A stretch of DNA of 64,000 nt, taken from NCBI RefSeq assembly GCF_008107445.1, contig NZ_VSLD01000002.1:434001-498000 (forward strand). Direction: 5' to 3'. Made by a program: the position numbers and the translations under genes. The stretch comes from Arthrobacter echini (lineage in GTDB: Bacteria; Actinomycetota; Actinomycetes; Actinomycetales; Micrococcaceae). Shown here piece after piece: positions 20,609 through 29,302 of the stretch; position 1 is the first letter of the stretch; every line of letters starts with the position of its first letter. The notes beneath the pieces are model-generated. The model had not been told where the DNA came from. It ran no database searches and saw only the letters and a program-made list of their open reading frames with translations.

Positions 20609-20926
20609 TCATGGCGTTCCCGCACCGTCGTCGGGCGCCGCCCGTGATCCGCCGGGCGGGTCCTGGGGGTGATGCCGGGTGAGGTTGTGCATATGGGAGA
20701 GATAGAACCCTCCTACTGCACCGAGGAACGCTCCCGCCAGCACCAGAAAGCGCGTGTCGAGGACATAATCCAGGCCCCAGCCTATCAAACTCCACACCAG
20801 GATCCCGCCAACGATGTAGCTGAAGACAGTGATGCCGGCGTTGTACCCGCCGTTGGAGAAGCGCCCGTCGTCGCGCTCCGCGGGCGGCTCCACGGGGTCG
20901 TTCGCCCCGCGTGCCCTATCCGTCAT
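20609..20926 (-). CDS. AtpZ/AtpI-like small membrane protein
   Basis: 105 residues with two membrane helices (about 33-55 and 61-81). The GLDYVLDTRFLVLAGAFLGAVGGF segment, split across the second helix, resembles the AtpZ/AtpI (F0F1-ATPase-associated) family, which is linked to c-ring assembly or Mg2+ handling. It is the second gene of the atp operon and overlaps the preceding gene by 11 bases, so the two are likely made together. The C-terminus is Pro/Gly/Arg-rich and probably disordered. Confidence 0.75.
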   Translation of the reverse strand: MTDRARGANDPVEPPAERDDGRFSNGGYNAGITVFSYIVGGILVWSLIGWGLDYVLDTRFLVLAGAFLGAVGGFYLSHMHNLTRHHPQDPPGGSRAAPDDGAGTP

Positions 20927-21443
20927 GATGGCCCCGCTCCCGCTGCCGATCCGCGTCCGGGAGAACCGGCGTCAGCGCCGGGGCGGTCTCGTCGTACAGC
21001 AGGGTGCGGATGCGCGAGAAGGCGACGACCTCCGCGATCTGCCAGGTGATGACGGTCAAGAGGGCACTGATGAAGAACCAGGTGCTCTCCAGCCAGGCAG
21101 GGGTGCCGAAGAGGAACAGGACGGCCCCGAAGCCCACCACCTTGACCGCGTAGGCGAGGACGAACATGCCCAGGGCTCCCGAGGGGTTGGCGGTCCCGAC
21201 GAAGTGCCCGATCAGCAGGGAGATGGCGAAGAACACCATGACGAGGCCGGAGCCGAGCAGCGCGCTCAGTGCTGCGCCGGGCGTTGCTGCGAGGAGCGCC
21301 GCGCCGGCGAGGACCAGGCCGGTCGCTCCCCCGGCGAGAGCGCTCCGGGCGAGGATGCCCAGCCAGGGGGACGGCGTGGGGGCCGATACCCCGATCAGGG
21401 TGGGGTGTTCGGCTCCGGTGGCCGGGGGGTCCGGTCGTGGCAC
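20916..21443 (-). CDS. ATP synthase I-like membrane protein, first gene of atp operon
   Basis: About 175 residues from GTG 21443, with four hydrophobic helices (two around residues 28-75, two around 85-130) and a charged C-terminus; the layout is that of AtpI (ATP synthase protein I), which often opens atp operons. An open frame continues upstream to an ATG at 21593, but that part is Arg/Pro-rich and unlike a membrane protein start. An AGGAGGG motif lies about 30 bases upstream of the GTG, too far to be its ribosome site, so the true start may be slightly earlier or use a rare codon. Function is assigned from position and fold only. Confidence 0.65.
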   Translation of the reverse strand: MPRPDPPATGAEHPTLIGVSAPTPSPWLGILARSALAGGATGLVLAGAALLAATPGAALSALLGSGLVMVFFAISLLIGHFVGTANPSGALGMFVLAYAVKVVGFGAVLFLFGTPAWLESTWFFISALLTVITWQIAEVVAFSRIRTLLYDETAPALTPVLPDADRQRERGHHDG

Positions 21444-21608
21444 GCGCTGTCCGCTCTGTCGATGTCGCCTGGCAGCGCCCTCCTGGTCATCCAGGAACGG
21501 CTGGTCCGTGGACTGCGGCGGGAGGGCCTGTAGCGGACGGCGGCTCCGGTGAGCCCGCGCGTCTGCGCCTAGTAGCCTACCGCACCATGGCATGGCAGCG
21601 GCCGTGGC

Positions 21609-22631
21609 TCAGGCCTGCGTACTTGCACGGGACACCCGAACGGCGCGGAGCAGGCGGGGAGAGTAGAGGTACACGGCGACGACGACGGCTGTGAACAGCG
21701 AGGCGCTCACGGCCAGGGGCGGTGCCGCCGTCGCCGCCACGAAGCCCGCTGCACCGGTGAGTGCCGACATGATGCTCACGAAGACCGCCACCTGCACATG
21801 GCTCAGGCCGGTCTCGGTGAGGCGCTGGTAGACGTGCTGACGGTGCGCGGCGTAGAGGCGTTCACCGCGCCGGGCCCGTCGCAGGAAGGTGGTGAAGGTG
21901 TCCGCGAGATAGATCAGCACCGGCGAGAGGAGGTACTCGAGGTACACCCCTGCCAGCAGGCCGGTCACGGCGATAGCTGCGATGGCCGCCCCCAGCAGGT
22001 AGCTGCCCACGTCCCCGAGGAAGACGAACCCGCGACCGAGGTTCCAGGGAAGGAACCCTGCGAAGGCAGCCGCGACCACCAGGCCCGAGACAGTGAGCCA
22101 GAGCTGATCGCTCAGCATGCCGGCCCAGCCGTAGAAGAGCCCGACGACGATGCCGTGCATGCCGGAGATGCCGTTGATCCCGTCCATGAAATTGGCCGTG
22201 TTGATGTAAGTCGCCACGGCGATCGCGCCGACCGGGACCCACCAGTAGCTGCTGTCCTCGATGGTCGTCGCCAGCGCCACGGTGCCGATCACACCGATGA
22301 GCAGCTGGACGGAGGCCCGGGTCCTGATGGACAGTCCGCGGAAGTCCTCCATCCATCCCAGGGCGGCAGCAGCACCCGTCATCGCGATGACGGCGAGGAC
22401 GAGCGAACGGTCGACGGCGACCAGCCCGGTGGCGAGCGAGAGCACCAGGGCCACGAGGACGGCCGCGGCGACTGCCAGGCCCATGCCGCGGATCACGGGT
22501 GTGGAGTGCGAGGAGCGGTCGTTCGGGATGTCGATGACGCCCAGTCGCCGGAGCAGGGGTGCCACCACGAACGGCAGGAGGACGGAGAGACCGAGCGCCA
22601 CGAGTCCCACGAGGATCAGGAGCGGATTCAC
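21609..22631 (-). CDS. WecA/MraY-family undecaprenyl-phosphate glycosyl-1-phosphate transferase
   Basis: 340 residues, about ten membrane helices. Family signatures: DIPNDRSSHSTPVIRGMG near the start, NFMDGINGISG (Asp-rich loop), FLGDVGSYLLGA and the HRQHVYQRL loop that binds the nucleotide sugar in WecA-type enzymes. The reaction puts a sugar-1-phosphate (GlcNAc or similar) onto undecaprenyl phosphate at the inner face of the membrane, starting glycan or teichoic-acid-like polymer synthesis. GTG 22631 overlaps the stop of the CapD-like gene by four bases (GTGA), so the two form one operon. It lies upstream of the atp operon, as wecA/rfe homologues often do in Actinobacteria. Confidence 0.85.
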   Translation of the reverse strand: MNPLLILVGLVALGLSVLLPFVVAPLLRRLGVIDIPNDRSSHSTPVIRGMGLAVAAAVLVALVLSLATGLVAVDRSLVLAVIAMTGAAAALGWMEDFRGLSIRTRASVQLLIGVIGTVALATTIEDSSYWWVPVGAIAVATYINTANFMDGINGISGMHGIVVGLFYGWAGMLSDQLWLTVSGLVVAAAFAGFLPWNLGRGFVFLGDVGSYLLGAAIAAIAVTGLLAGVYLEYLLSPVLIYLADTFTTFLRRARRGERLYAAHRQHVYQRLTETGLSHVQVAVFVSIMSALTGAAGFVAATAAPPLAVSASLFTAVVVAVYLYSPRLLRAVRVSRASTQA

Positions 22632-24517
22632 GGCACGCGCCCCTCGATGGTGGGAAGGGCAGGATCGTCCGCCGGCGGATCTAGCTGGCGCCGGCCGAAG
22701 CCGCCCTGCGACTTCCACTGCCTCAGGCTCAGCTGATCGGGGTCCAGCGCCGCGACCGAGGTGTGCGAGATCTTCGGGTGCAGCGGCCGCGAGTCGTTCT
22801 CGCCGACGCCCATGAGGTCCTCGTGCATCTTCTCTCCCGGGCGCAGGCCGGTGAAGACGATGCCGATGTCCTTCCCGGACATGGCGATCATGCGCTGGGC
22901 CACGTCGAGGATCTTCACGGCCTCCCCCATGTCGAGGATGAGCACCTCGCCTCCCCTGCCGATCGCCCCGGCCTGGATGACGAGCTGGCAGGCCTCCGGG
23001 ATGGTCATGAAGAAGCGCGTCACGGCGGGATCGGTCACGGTGATGGGACCACCGGACCGGATCTGCTCAGTGAAGAGGGGGAGCATGGAACCCCGGCTGC
23101 CGATGACGTTGCCGAAACGCACGGAAACATAACGCTGCCCGGTCCGCTGCGCGTGCCACGACGTGAGCTTCTCCGCCACGCGTTTGGAGTGGCCGAGCGC
23201 ACTGGTGGGATCGGCGGCCTTGTCGGTGGAGATGTTGACGAAGTTCGTGACCCCGACGGCGGTCGAGGCCCGCAGCACGTTGAGCGTGCCCTGCACGTTC
23301 GTCTTCCAGGCCTCCTCCGGGTACTGCTCCAGGATGGAGACGTGCTTGAGGGCGGCGGCGTGGAAGACGACCTGCGGCCGACGGTCCTCGAAGATGTCGA
23401 GCAGGGCGTCGGCGTCCCGGATGTCGGCCAGCACGGTGTCGCGCCCCGTGAGCAGTCCGCGGCCCGTGAGGGTGATCTGGGTGGACTGCAGACCGGTCTC
23501 GTCACGATCCAGCATGATGAGTTCGGACGGGGAGAACGCCGCGAGCTGGCGGCAGAGCTCGGACCCGATCGACCCGCCGGCGCCCGTCACCAGTACGCGC
23601 TTGCCCGTCACGTACCCGGCGACCTCGTCGGGGTGGATGTCCACCGGACGCCGTCCGATGAGATCCTCGACGGCCACCTCCCGGAAGTCGGTCATGGCGG
23701 CACCTGCGGTGCCCGCGCCGCCGAGGATATCGCGCAGGGGCGGCAGAACGAGGACCTTGATCCCCAGACCGGTCACCAGGTCCGAGACCCGCCGCACCTG
23801 CGCCGCCTCCACCTCGGCGAACGCGATCACGAGGACCGAGGCCTGGGTCCTCGCGGCGATCGCCCGCAGGTCGTCGATGGTGCCCAGGACGGGGACGGAG
23901 GACAACCGGAGGTGCTTCTTCGAGGCGTCGTCGTCGATGAGGCCCACCGGGAAGTACGGGGATCCCGGATCCTTCATCATGCGGTCCACGAGCGAGTTCC
24001 CGAGGAAGCCCGCGCCGTAGATGAGAGCCCGCTGGGCGTCCTCCCCCGGCTTGGCCTTGCTCTCGACGTACATGCGCTTGAGGTACCGGGTGGCCGCCAG
24101 GAACATGCAGGCGAAGGGGAACGCGATGATGCCGATGCTTCGCGGCACGGCGAGCACCGGGAAGAACGCGACGCTCACCAGGACCAGGATGACGCCCACG
24201 AGGACCGCCACGATCACCAGGAGTTTCGCCTCGTGGAAGCTGCCGAAGCTGTATCTCCCCCGGTACAGCGCGAAGCTCAGCCCCACCACCAGCTGGGCGA
24301 TCACGGCGACGGCGCAGAACACGACGATGCCGGGATCGTTGATGTCGTTGACCAGCAGCTCGTAGCGCAGGATCAGGGCGAGCAGGATCGCGACGATCCA
24401 CGCGGCGGCGTCGAGCAGGTACTGCGACCACAGCCAGATCGCGGGTTTGTCGCCGGAGGACGCCCCTCCGGCGGTGCCTGAGGCTCCGGAGGCGCCCCGG
24501 TGTTCGTTGAGTCCCAT
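22628..24517 (-). CDS. Membrane-bound nucleotide-sugar dehydratase/epimerase (CapD/FlaA1-like)
   Basis: About 629 residues from ATG 24517. Four N-terminal membrane helices (about 25-135) are followed by a CoA-binding-like Rossmann fold (YGAGFLGNSLVDRM) and a C-terminal SDR domain with VTGAGGSIGSELCRQL for NAD(P) binding and the STDKA ... SALGHSKRVAEKL segment where the catalytic Lys of UDP-GlcNAc 4,6-dehydratases lies. The usual NVMGATKR reads SALGHSKR here. Proteins of this type make modified sugars (for example UDP-2-acetamido-2,6-dideoxy-hexos-4-ulose) for surface glycans. Coupled to the downstream WecA-like gene, it suggests that the lipid-linked sugar may be an unusual HexNAc. Confidence 0.85.
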   Translation of the reverse strand: MGLNEHRGASGASGTAGGASSGDKPAIWLWSQYLLDAAAWIVAILLALILRYELLVNDINDPGIVVFCAVAVIAQLVVGLSFALYRGRYSFGSFHEAKLLVIVAVLVGVILVLVSVAFFPVLAVPRSIGIIAFPFACMFLAATRYLKRMYVESKAKPGEDAQRALIYGAGFLGNSLVDRMMKDPGSPYFPVGLIDDDASKKHLRLSSVPVLGTIDDLRAIAARTQASVLVIAFAEVEAAQVRRVSDLVTGLGIKVLVLPPLRDILGGAGTAGAAMTDFREVAVEDLIGRRPVDIHPDEVAGYVTGKRVLVTGAGGSIGSELCRQLAAFSPSELIMLDRDETGLQSTQITLTGRGLLTGRDTVLADIRDADALLDIFEDRRPQVVFHAAALKHVSILEQYPEEAWKTNVQGTLNVLRASTAVGVTNFVNISTDKAADPTSALGHSKRVAEKLTSWHAQRTGQRYVSVRFGNVIGSRGSMLPLFTEQIRSGGPITVTDPAVTRFFMTIPEACQLVIQAGAIGRGGEVLILDMGEAVKILDVAQRMIAMSGKDIGIVFTGLRPGEKMHEDLMGVGENDSRPLHPKISHTSVAALDPDQLSLRQWKSQGGFGRRQLDPPADDPALPTIEGRVP

Positions 24518-24628
24518 ATGTCCTAACGGTGCCATGCAGGCGACCACCGCGTTCCCGGTGCCGGTGATCGGGGCCTACCCGCGGCGGAGGCGCCAGGAAG
24601 GGCCGGGCAGGGTCGGAACACGGTGCAA

Positions 24629-24634
24629 TAGACT
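24629..24634 (+). promoter_or_regulatory. Putative -10 element of glycosyltransferase operon
   Basis: TAGACT in the divergent region between the CapD-like gene and the glycosyltransferase; it predicts a 5' UTR of about 75 bases before TTG 24715. Confidence 0.4.
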
Positions 24635-24714
24635 GCTTCTACGAAGAGAATACCAACTGCACCACCTGTGCCTGATCCGTTGCGCACCGCCCGGCGCGGC
24701 CCGGAAGGAACCCG

Positions 24715-25686
24715 TTGCACGATCCGGACGCCGACGCCCAGCACGTGGTCATCGTCATCACCACCTTCAATCGGGCCGGCCACCTGGACGAGCTGCTCCA
24801 GTCGATCGCCCGGCTGGATCCCCTCCCGGGCGGCGTCGTCGTCGTGGACAATGCGAGCACCGATGGGACGGCGGACGTCCTTGCCGGGGCGCAGCTCCCC
24901 TGTCCCCTGCTGATCGAGCACCTGCCGCACAATGTCGGTGGGGCCGGCGGATTCGCGGCCGGCATGACCCGCGCACTGGACGAGGGGGCCCGGTGGCTCT
25001 GGCTCATGGATGATGACGTCGTGGTGCTTCCCGCCGCGCTGGCATCCTTCCATCCGTGGATGCAGCGCTATTCGTGCATCCACGGCCGGCGGTACGACGC
25101 CGCGGGCAAGCCCTTCTTCTGGCAGCACCTCCTCCATGAGTCCCTCGGGGTGCACCTCCCGGTCCGCGGAGACGTCTTCGAGGACTCCCCGGTCTTCCAC
25201 ACCAACGTGGGCTGTTTCGAGGGGATGCTGGTGTCCTCGGAGGTGGTGCGCGAGATCGGCCTCCCCGACGCCCGGTTCTTCCTCAACGGCGACGACCTGA
25301 CGTACGGCTGGCTCATCTCCCGGCGTCACCCCGTGGCGTACGTGGACGCGTTCGTGCTGCAGAAGACCAGGGCGCAGCGCCAGATCGATCTGGGGGTACG
25401 CCACCTGAACGACTCGAGTGACCTCTCACGCTTCTGCGGCATGCGCAATCGTGGGCACCAGGCGCGATACCTCCAACTCCACGGCAGCTACAGCAGGGTG
25501 GGGTTCGGGGTGGGGACCCTCCTCGCTGCGGGCAAGGAGTTGGTCCGACTGGTCGCCGTCGAGCGCTCGCTCACCGGGCTGGCCCCCGTCTGGCGCGGCT
25601 GGCGGGCCGCACGGACGATCCTGCGCGATCCGCACTGGCGCCCCGAGCCCCCGTTCGGCGACCGGCGTGCGGGCGGTGCGTCATGA
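24715..25686 (+). CDS. Family 2 glycosyltransferase, GlfT2-like
   Basis: 323 residues, GT-A fold. N-terminal VVIVITTFNRAGHLDELLQSI, the nucleotide-binding VVVVDNASTDGT, and the metal-binding WLMDDDV motif are clear; a second acidic patch, NGDDLTYGW, is the position of the catalytic base in galactofuranosyltransferases of the GlfT2 group. Members add galactofuranose or rhamnose to surface glycans. The start is a TTG at 24715: GGAAGGAA sits at 24703-24710, and no ATG or GTG is available in frame nearby. Overlaps the next gene by four bases (ATGA). Confidence 0.85.
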   Translation: MHDPDADAQHVVIVITTFNRAGHLDELLQSIARLDPLPGGVVVVDNASTDGTADVLAGAQLPCPLLIEHLPHNVGGAGGFAAGMTRALDEGARWLWLMDDDVVVLPAALASFHPWMQRYSCIHGRRYDAAGKPFFWQHLLHESLGVHLPVRGDVFEDSPVFHTNVGCFEGMLVSSEVVREIGLPDARFFLNGDDLTYGWLISRRHPVAYVDAFVLQKTRAQRQIDLGVRHLNDSSDLSRFCGMRNRGHQARYLQLHGSYSRVGFGVGTLLAAGKELVRLVAVERSLTGLAPVWRGWRAARTILRDPHWRPEPPFGDRRAGGAS

Positions 25687-26621
25687 GCTGGGCCGTGGTG
25701 GGCGGCTCGGGCTTCGTGGGAACGGCGGTCATCGAGGCGCTCGCGGCTGCCGGGATCGAAGCGCACACCGTCCCGGCCCCCCGCCTGGCCACGGAGGCAA
25801 GGACCGCTGCCGCCCTCGTCGCGGAGGCCCTCCGGTACGACGTCGGCGCACTGGGAACGGCGCTGCGCGGGCACGACGTCGTGGTCAACGCCGCCGGGAT
25901 GGCGACCCCCTCGGGCCAGGACGGCCCGGACCTGCTGGGCGCGAACGCGCTGCTTCCCGCCGTCGTCGCCCGCGCGGCGGCGGGGGTCGGAGTGCAGCGC
26001 GTCATCCACCTCAGCAGTGCCGCGGTGCAGGGCAGTGCCCGGATGCTGGACGAGACGACGGCGGTGCATCCGTTCTCCGGCTATTCCCGCAGCAAGGCGC
26101 TCGGCGAGCAGGCGCTCACCGCACTGGACCCGGCGGACCTCTCGATGGTGATCCTGCGGGCCACGTCCGTGCAGGGCCACGGACGACCCACGACGGCCTC
26201 ACTCGCGACACTGGCGCGCTCACCCCTGGCCTCGGTGGCGGCTCCCGGGACCGCGCCGTCGCCCATCACATCGGTCGGCGCGCTGGCGGACCTCGTCGTC
26301 ACGATCGGCCGGCACGGGGCAGCCGTGCCGGACATCGTCCTGCAGCCGTGGGAGGGCCTGTCGGTGCGGACCGTGCTCGAGGCCGCGGGCGGGCGGCCGC
26401 GCCTGCTCCCCGCCGTCCTGTGCAGGATCGCGGTCACGGCAGGCTTCAGGATCTCGTCGCTGCTGGGCGGCCGCCTCGACGGACAGGTGCGCCGCGTCGA
26501 GCTGCTCTGGTTCGGGCAGGACCAGGTAGCGGGGTGGGCCGCGGACCAGGGACTCGTACCCCGGGCCCGGGTGCGGGACGTCCTGGCCCGGGCCGGTCGC
26601 GGCGACTGGGCCGGTCGGTAG
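25683..26621 (+). CDS. NAD(P)-dependent epimerase-like (extended SDR) protein
   Basis: 312 residues. The N-terminal Rossmann motif reads GGSGFVGTAVIEAL; VVVNAAG and HLSSAAVQG follow; the catalytic YSRSK (YxxxK) is present at about residue 134, so the enzyme is probably active. It resembles NAD-dependent sugar epimerases/dehydratases in polysaccharide clusters. Coupled by a four-base overlap to the preceding glycosyltransferase, so its product may be the sugar donor used there; the actual substrate is inferred only from context. Confidence 0.8.
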   Translation: MSWAVVGGSGFVGTAVIEALAAAGIEAHTVPAPRLATEARTAAALVAEALRYDVGALGTALRGHDVVVNAAGMATPSGQDGPDLLGANALLPAVVARAAAGVGVQRVIHLSSAAVQGSARMLDETTAVHPFSGYSRSKALGEQALTALDPADLSMVILRATSVQGHGRPTTASLATLARSPLASVAAPGTAPSPITSVGALADLVVTIGRHGAAVPDIVLQPWEGLSVRTVLEAAGGRPRLLPAVLCRIAVTAGFRISSLLGGRLDGQVRRVELLWFGQDQVAGWAADQGLVPRARVRDVLARAGRGDWAGR

Positions 26622-26678
26622 CTGTGGTCGGCGGCCTCGGTCGGTAGCGCCTCGGCCAGTATGCCCGGCGTCAGAGCT

Positions 26679-27434
26679 TCAGTCAGCCGGGTCCCTGTCC
26701 TCCGGTGCTGCGTCCGCCGGGTCCCTGTCCTCCGGTGCTGCATCTACCGCTGGCGCTGCGTCCGCCGCCGGGGCTGCGTCTTCGCCGGCACCGGCGAGAT
26801 CCGGCACCACCTCGCGCAACCGTTCCACGGAGAGGGTTCCCTGCCGGACGATCCGCAGGACCTCGCCCGTCGCGTCGACGATGGTGGAGCCCATCCCGTC
26901 GGCAGCGGTCCGCGGACCGGCGTCCAGATAGACGGCCACCGATTCGGCGAGCTGCGCTGCGGCATCGGCCGCCGTGGTTGCCGCGTCCTGCCCCGTCCTG
27001 TTCGCCGAGGAGACCGCGAGGGGGCCCGTGAGGGCGAGCAGCTCGAGCGCGACGTCGTCGTCGGGTACCCGCAGGGCCACTGTTCCCAGCGTGTCGCCCA
27101 GATCCCAGCTCAGGGACGGCTGCGCGTGGCAGATGAGTGTCAGGGCTCCCGGCCAGAACGCCTCGGCGAGTCGCCGGGCGTCCGGGTGGACCTCGGCGGC
27201 GAGGCCGTCGAGCGTCTGGATCCGCGGGATGAGGACGGGCGGGGGCATGTTCCGCCCGCGCCCCTTGGAGGCGAGCAGTGTCGCCACGGCCTGCGGGGAG
27301 AAGGCGTCGGCGCCGATGCCGTACACGGTGTCCGTCGGCAGGACCACGCACTGCTTGCGCTCCACCGCCTGGTGGGCGGCGGCGAGTCCTTCGCTTCGCT
27401 GGGCAGGATCTGAGCAGTCGTAGCTGGTAATCAC
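26679..27434 (-). CDS. L-threonylcarbamoyladenylate synthase (Sua5/YwlC/TsaC family)
   Basis: 251 residues. It makes threonylcarbamoyl-AMP from threonine, bicarbonate and ATP for the universal t6A37 modification of tRNAs reading ANN codons. YrdC-domain landmarks: QAVERKQCVVLPTDTVYGIG, then SKGRGRNMP (KxR substrate site; here with Asn/Met after), TVALRVPD and AVSSANRTGQ. The Sua5 C-terminal domain is missing, but a low-complexity Ala/Asp/Pro tail with an exact repeat (AAPEDRDPAD twice) is present. GTG 27434 is chosen because GGATGAGGG lies just before it and because an upstream start would lengthen the protein beyond the family. It lies downstream of prfA-prmC as in many bacteria, with one glycosyltransferase inserted between. 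Confidence 0.9.
   Translation of the reverse strand: MITSYDCSDPAQRSEGLAAAHQAVERKQCVVLPTDTVYGIGADAFSPQAVATLLASKGRGRNMPPPVLIPRIQTLDGLAAEVHPDARRLAEAFWPGALTLICHAQPSLSWDLGDTLGTVALRVPDDDVALELLALTGPLAVSSANRTGQDAATTAADAAAQLAESVAVYLDAGPRTAADGMGSTIVDATGEVLRIVRQGTLSVERLREVVPDLAGAGEDAAPAADAAPAVDAAPEDRDPADAAPEDRDPAD
26686..26741. repeat. Direct repeat inside sua5-family gene (30-bp period)
   Basis: Two copies of a 26-base identical block spaced by 30 bases, encoding AAPEDRDPAD twice at the C-terminus of the threonylcarbamoyl-AMP synthase. Consistent with replication slippage in a disordered tail. Confidence 0.85.
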
Positions 27435-27510
27435 GCCCTCATCCTTCCACTGCGGAACAGCGCGGCGCACATCGCCCACCAACAACGGCACGCATCCTCG
27501 GCGGAATACC

Positions 27511-28431
27511 TCAGGAGGACGGCGGAGGGCCGAAGCCCCTGCCCCTCAGACCGCCCGCGTAGGCGGAGAACCAGGCCCGCAGTCCCGGGAGATCACGCTG
27601 GGTGAGGAAGTAGTAGGGGAAACCGATCACATCCGCCCCGAACCAGCGGAGATTACGGTGCTTGCGGGCCAGGTGGGCCCGGTTGCGGAAGTAGGAGAAC
27701 CGTTTGAAGTCACCCTCGGGGATCACCGGGGTGAGGAAGCCTCCGAAGATCGGCTTCATCTCGGACCAGGTGGCCGGATGCCGCACCGCGACACTCGTCA
27801 GTGTCCCGTAGCGGAGACCGGCCTTCCTCACGCGGGCCAGGAAGTCCACCTCGTCGCCGCGGATGAAGTACTTCATGTCCGGCAGGCCGATCGTCGAGAA
27901 GACCTCGGCCCGGATCAGGGCTCCGTTGAAGAAGTGCACCATGTCCGGCAGGTAGCCCCGGGCCTCCAGCGTGGCCCTGTCGTTCGTCAGCAGTCCGTTG
28001 ATACGGAAGTTGAAGGACAGGCGGGTGGGATCGGAGGTCGCCGCAACCAGCGGGCTGACGATATCGAGGTCGTGCTCGCGTGCGGCGTCGAGCAGCGCCG
28101 CGAGGCACCGCTCGTCCTCGGGGTGGCCGTCGTCGTCCATCAGCCAGATCCACTGTGCCCCGCTGGCAATGGCGGCGAGGATCGCGAAGGCGAAACCGCC
28201 GGCACCGCCGAGATTGGCCTCCGAGCGGAGATAGTTGATGCTGCCCTTTGCCGCGTCGACGACGGCGGTGGCCGGCGTCGTGCCCGAATCCACGAGGGCG
28301 ACGGTCCTGATGGGTGCGCTCTGCGCCGCGAGCTTGTGCAGCAGCAGCGCGAGTTCCGCCGGCCGGTCGTAGGTGACGGCGGCCACCGCCACCGTCGCGG
28401 GAGGTGCGGCGCCCTCTGTCCGTGTCGTCAT
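27511..28431 (-). CDS. Family 2 glycosyltransferase, GlfT2-like
   Basis: 306 residues. GT-A features: VAVAAVTYDRPAELALLLHKL, VDSGTTPA (nucleotide pocket), NLGGAGGFAFA, the metal-binding WLMDDDGHPED and a second acidic site RGDEVDFLARV. The ending with RNRAHLARKHRNLRWFG resembles galactofuranosyl- or rhamnosyl-transferases. The ATG at 28431 overlaps the prmC stop by four bases, so the gene is translated from the prfA-prmC operon despite its unrelated function. It has the same domain plan as the protein at 24715-25686 but the sequences differ well beyond a recent duplication. Confidence 0.85.
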   Translation of the reverse strand: MTTRTEGAAPPATVAVAAVTYDRPAELALLLHKLAAQSAPIRTVALVDSGTTPATAVVDAAKGSINYLRSEANLGGAGGFAFAILAAIASGAQWIWLMDDDGHPEDERCLAALLDAAREHDLDIVSPLVAATSDPTRLSFNFRINGLLTNDRATLEARGYLPDMVHFFNGALIRAEVFSTIGLPDMKYFIRGDEVDFLARVRKAGLRYGTLTSVAVRHPATWSEMKPIFGGFLTPVIPEGDFKRFSYFRNRAHLARKHRNLRWFGADVIGFPYYFLTQRDLPGLRAWFSAYAGGLRGRGFGPPPSS

Positions 28432-29300
28432 CGCCCGGCCCCGTTCGTCGTCGACCCGCCGGGCCGTTCGCTGATCCGCACGGCACTTGTTGCCCGGTCC
28501 CGGCCCGTGAGGTCCTGGTGCGTGGTGACCGCCTCCCACGATCCTGTGCCGGCGAGGAAGGCCGCCACCGCAGGAGCCTGCACCTCGGCGTGCTCCATGA
28601 CGAAGTAGCCGCCGGGCTTCAGGAGCCTCGCCGCGGTTCTCGCGGCTGCACGCGGCAGGTCCAGGCCGTCCGCTCCCCCGCCGTACAGGGCCAGGTGCGG
28701 ATCGTGGTCGGCGACCTCGGGGTCCACCGGCACCGCGTCGGGAGGGATGTACGGCGGGTTGGACACGACGACGTCGAACGAGCCGCCCTGCTCCGGCAAC
28801 GCCGTCGCCAGATCGCCCTGGGTGAGCTGCACGCCGGACGACGCGAGATTGCGGCCCGCCCAGGCCAGGGCCAGCTCGCTGAGCTCGACGGCGTGCACCT
28901 CGGCGCCCGGGACCTCGTCGGCGATCGCCGCCGCGATGGCTCCCGACCCCGTGCCCAGGTCCACGATCCGCGGAGCGTCCAGCTGCACCGCCCGGTCGAT
29001 CGCGAGCTGCGCCACCGACTCCGTCTCCGGACGCGGGACGAAGACCCCGGGACCCACCGCGAGGTCCACCCGGCGGAAGGTCGCCGTGCCCGTCAGGTGC
29101 TGCAGCGGGACGCGACCGGCCCGCTGCTCGACCAGTGCCTCGAATCCCTCCGGCACCTCGGCGCCGGTCAGGACCAGCGCCCGCAGGCGCCCCCGGGAGA
29201 CACCCAGCAGATGCGCGGCGAGGAGCTCGGCGTCGACCCGGGGGCTGGGGATCCCGGCCACGCGGAGCCGCTGTTCCGCCGAGCGCAGCGCGTCCTCCAT
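28428..29300 (-). CDS. prmC: Release-factor glutamine N5-methyltransferase
   Basis: 290 residues. It methylates the Gln of the GGQ motif in release factors using SAM. The helical N-terminal domain is followed by the SAM motif DLGTGSG (114-120), the acidic end of the second strand VHAVELS and the catalytic NPPY (181-184) that binds the Gln substrate. It starts two bases after the prfA stop, so both genes are translated together; this pairing of enzyme and its substrate gene is conserved in bacteria. Confidence 0.95.
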   Translation of the reverse strand: MEDALRSAEQRLRVAGIPSPRVDAELLAAHLLGVSRGRLRALVLTGAEVPEGFEALVEQRAGRVPLQHLTGTATFRRVDLAVGPGVFVPRPETESVAQLAIDRAVQLDAPRIVDLGTGSGAIAAAIADEVPGAEVHAVELSELALAWAGRNLASSGVQLTQGDLATALPEQGGSFDVVVSNPPYIPPDAVPVDPEVADHDPHLALYGGGADGLDLPRAAARTAARLLKPGGYFVMEHAEVQAPAVAAFLAGTGSWEAVTTHQDLTGRDRATSAVRISERPGGSTTNGAGR

Positions 29301-29302
29301 GC

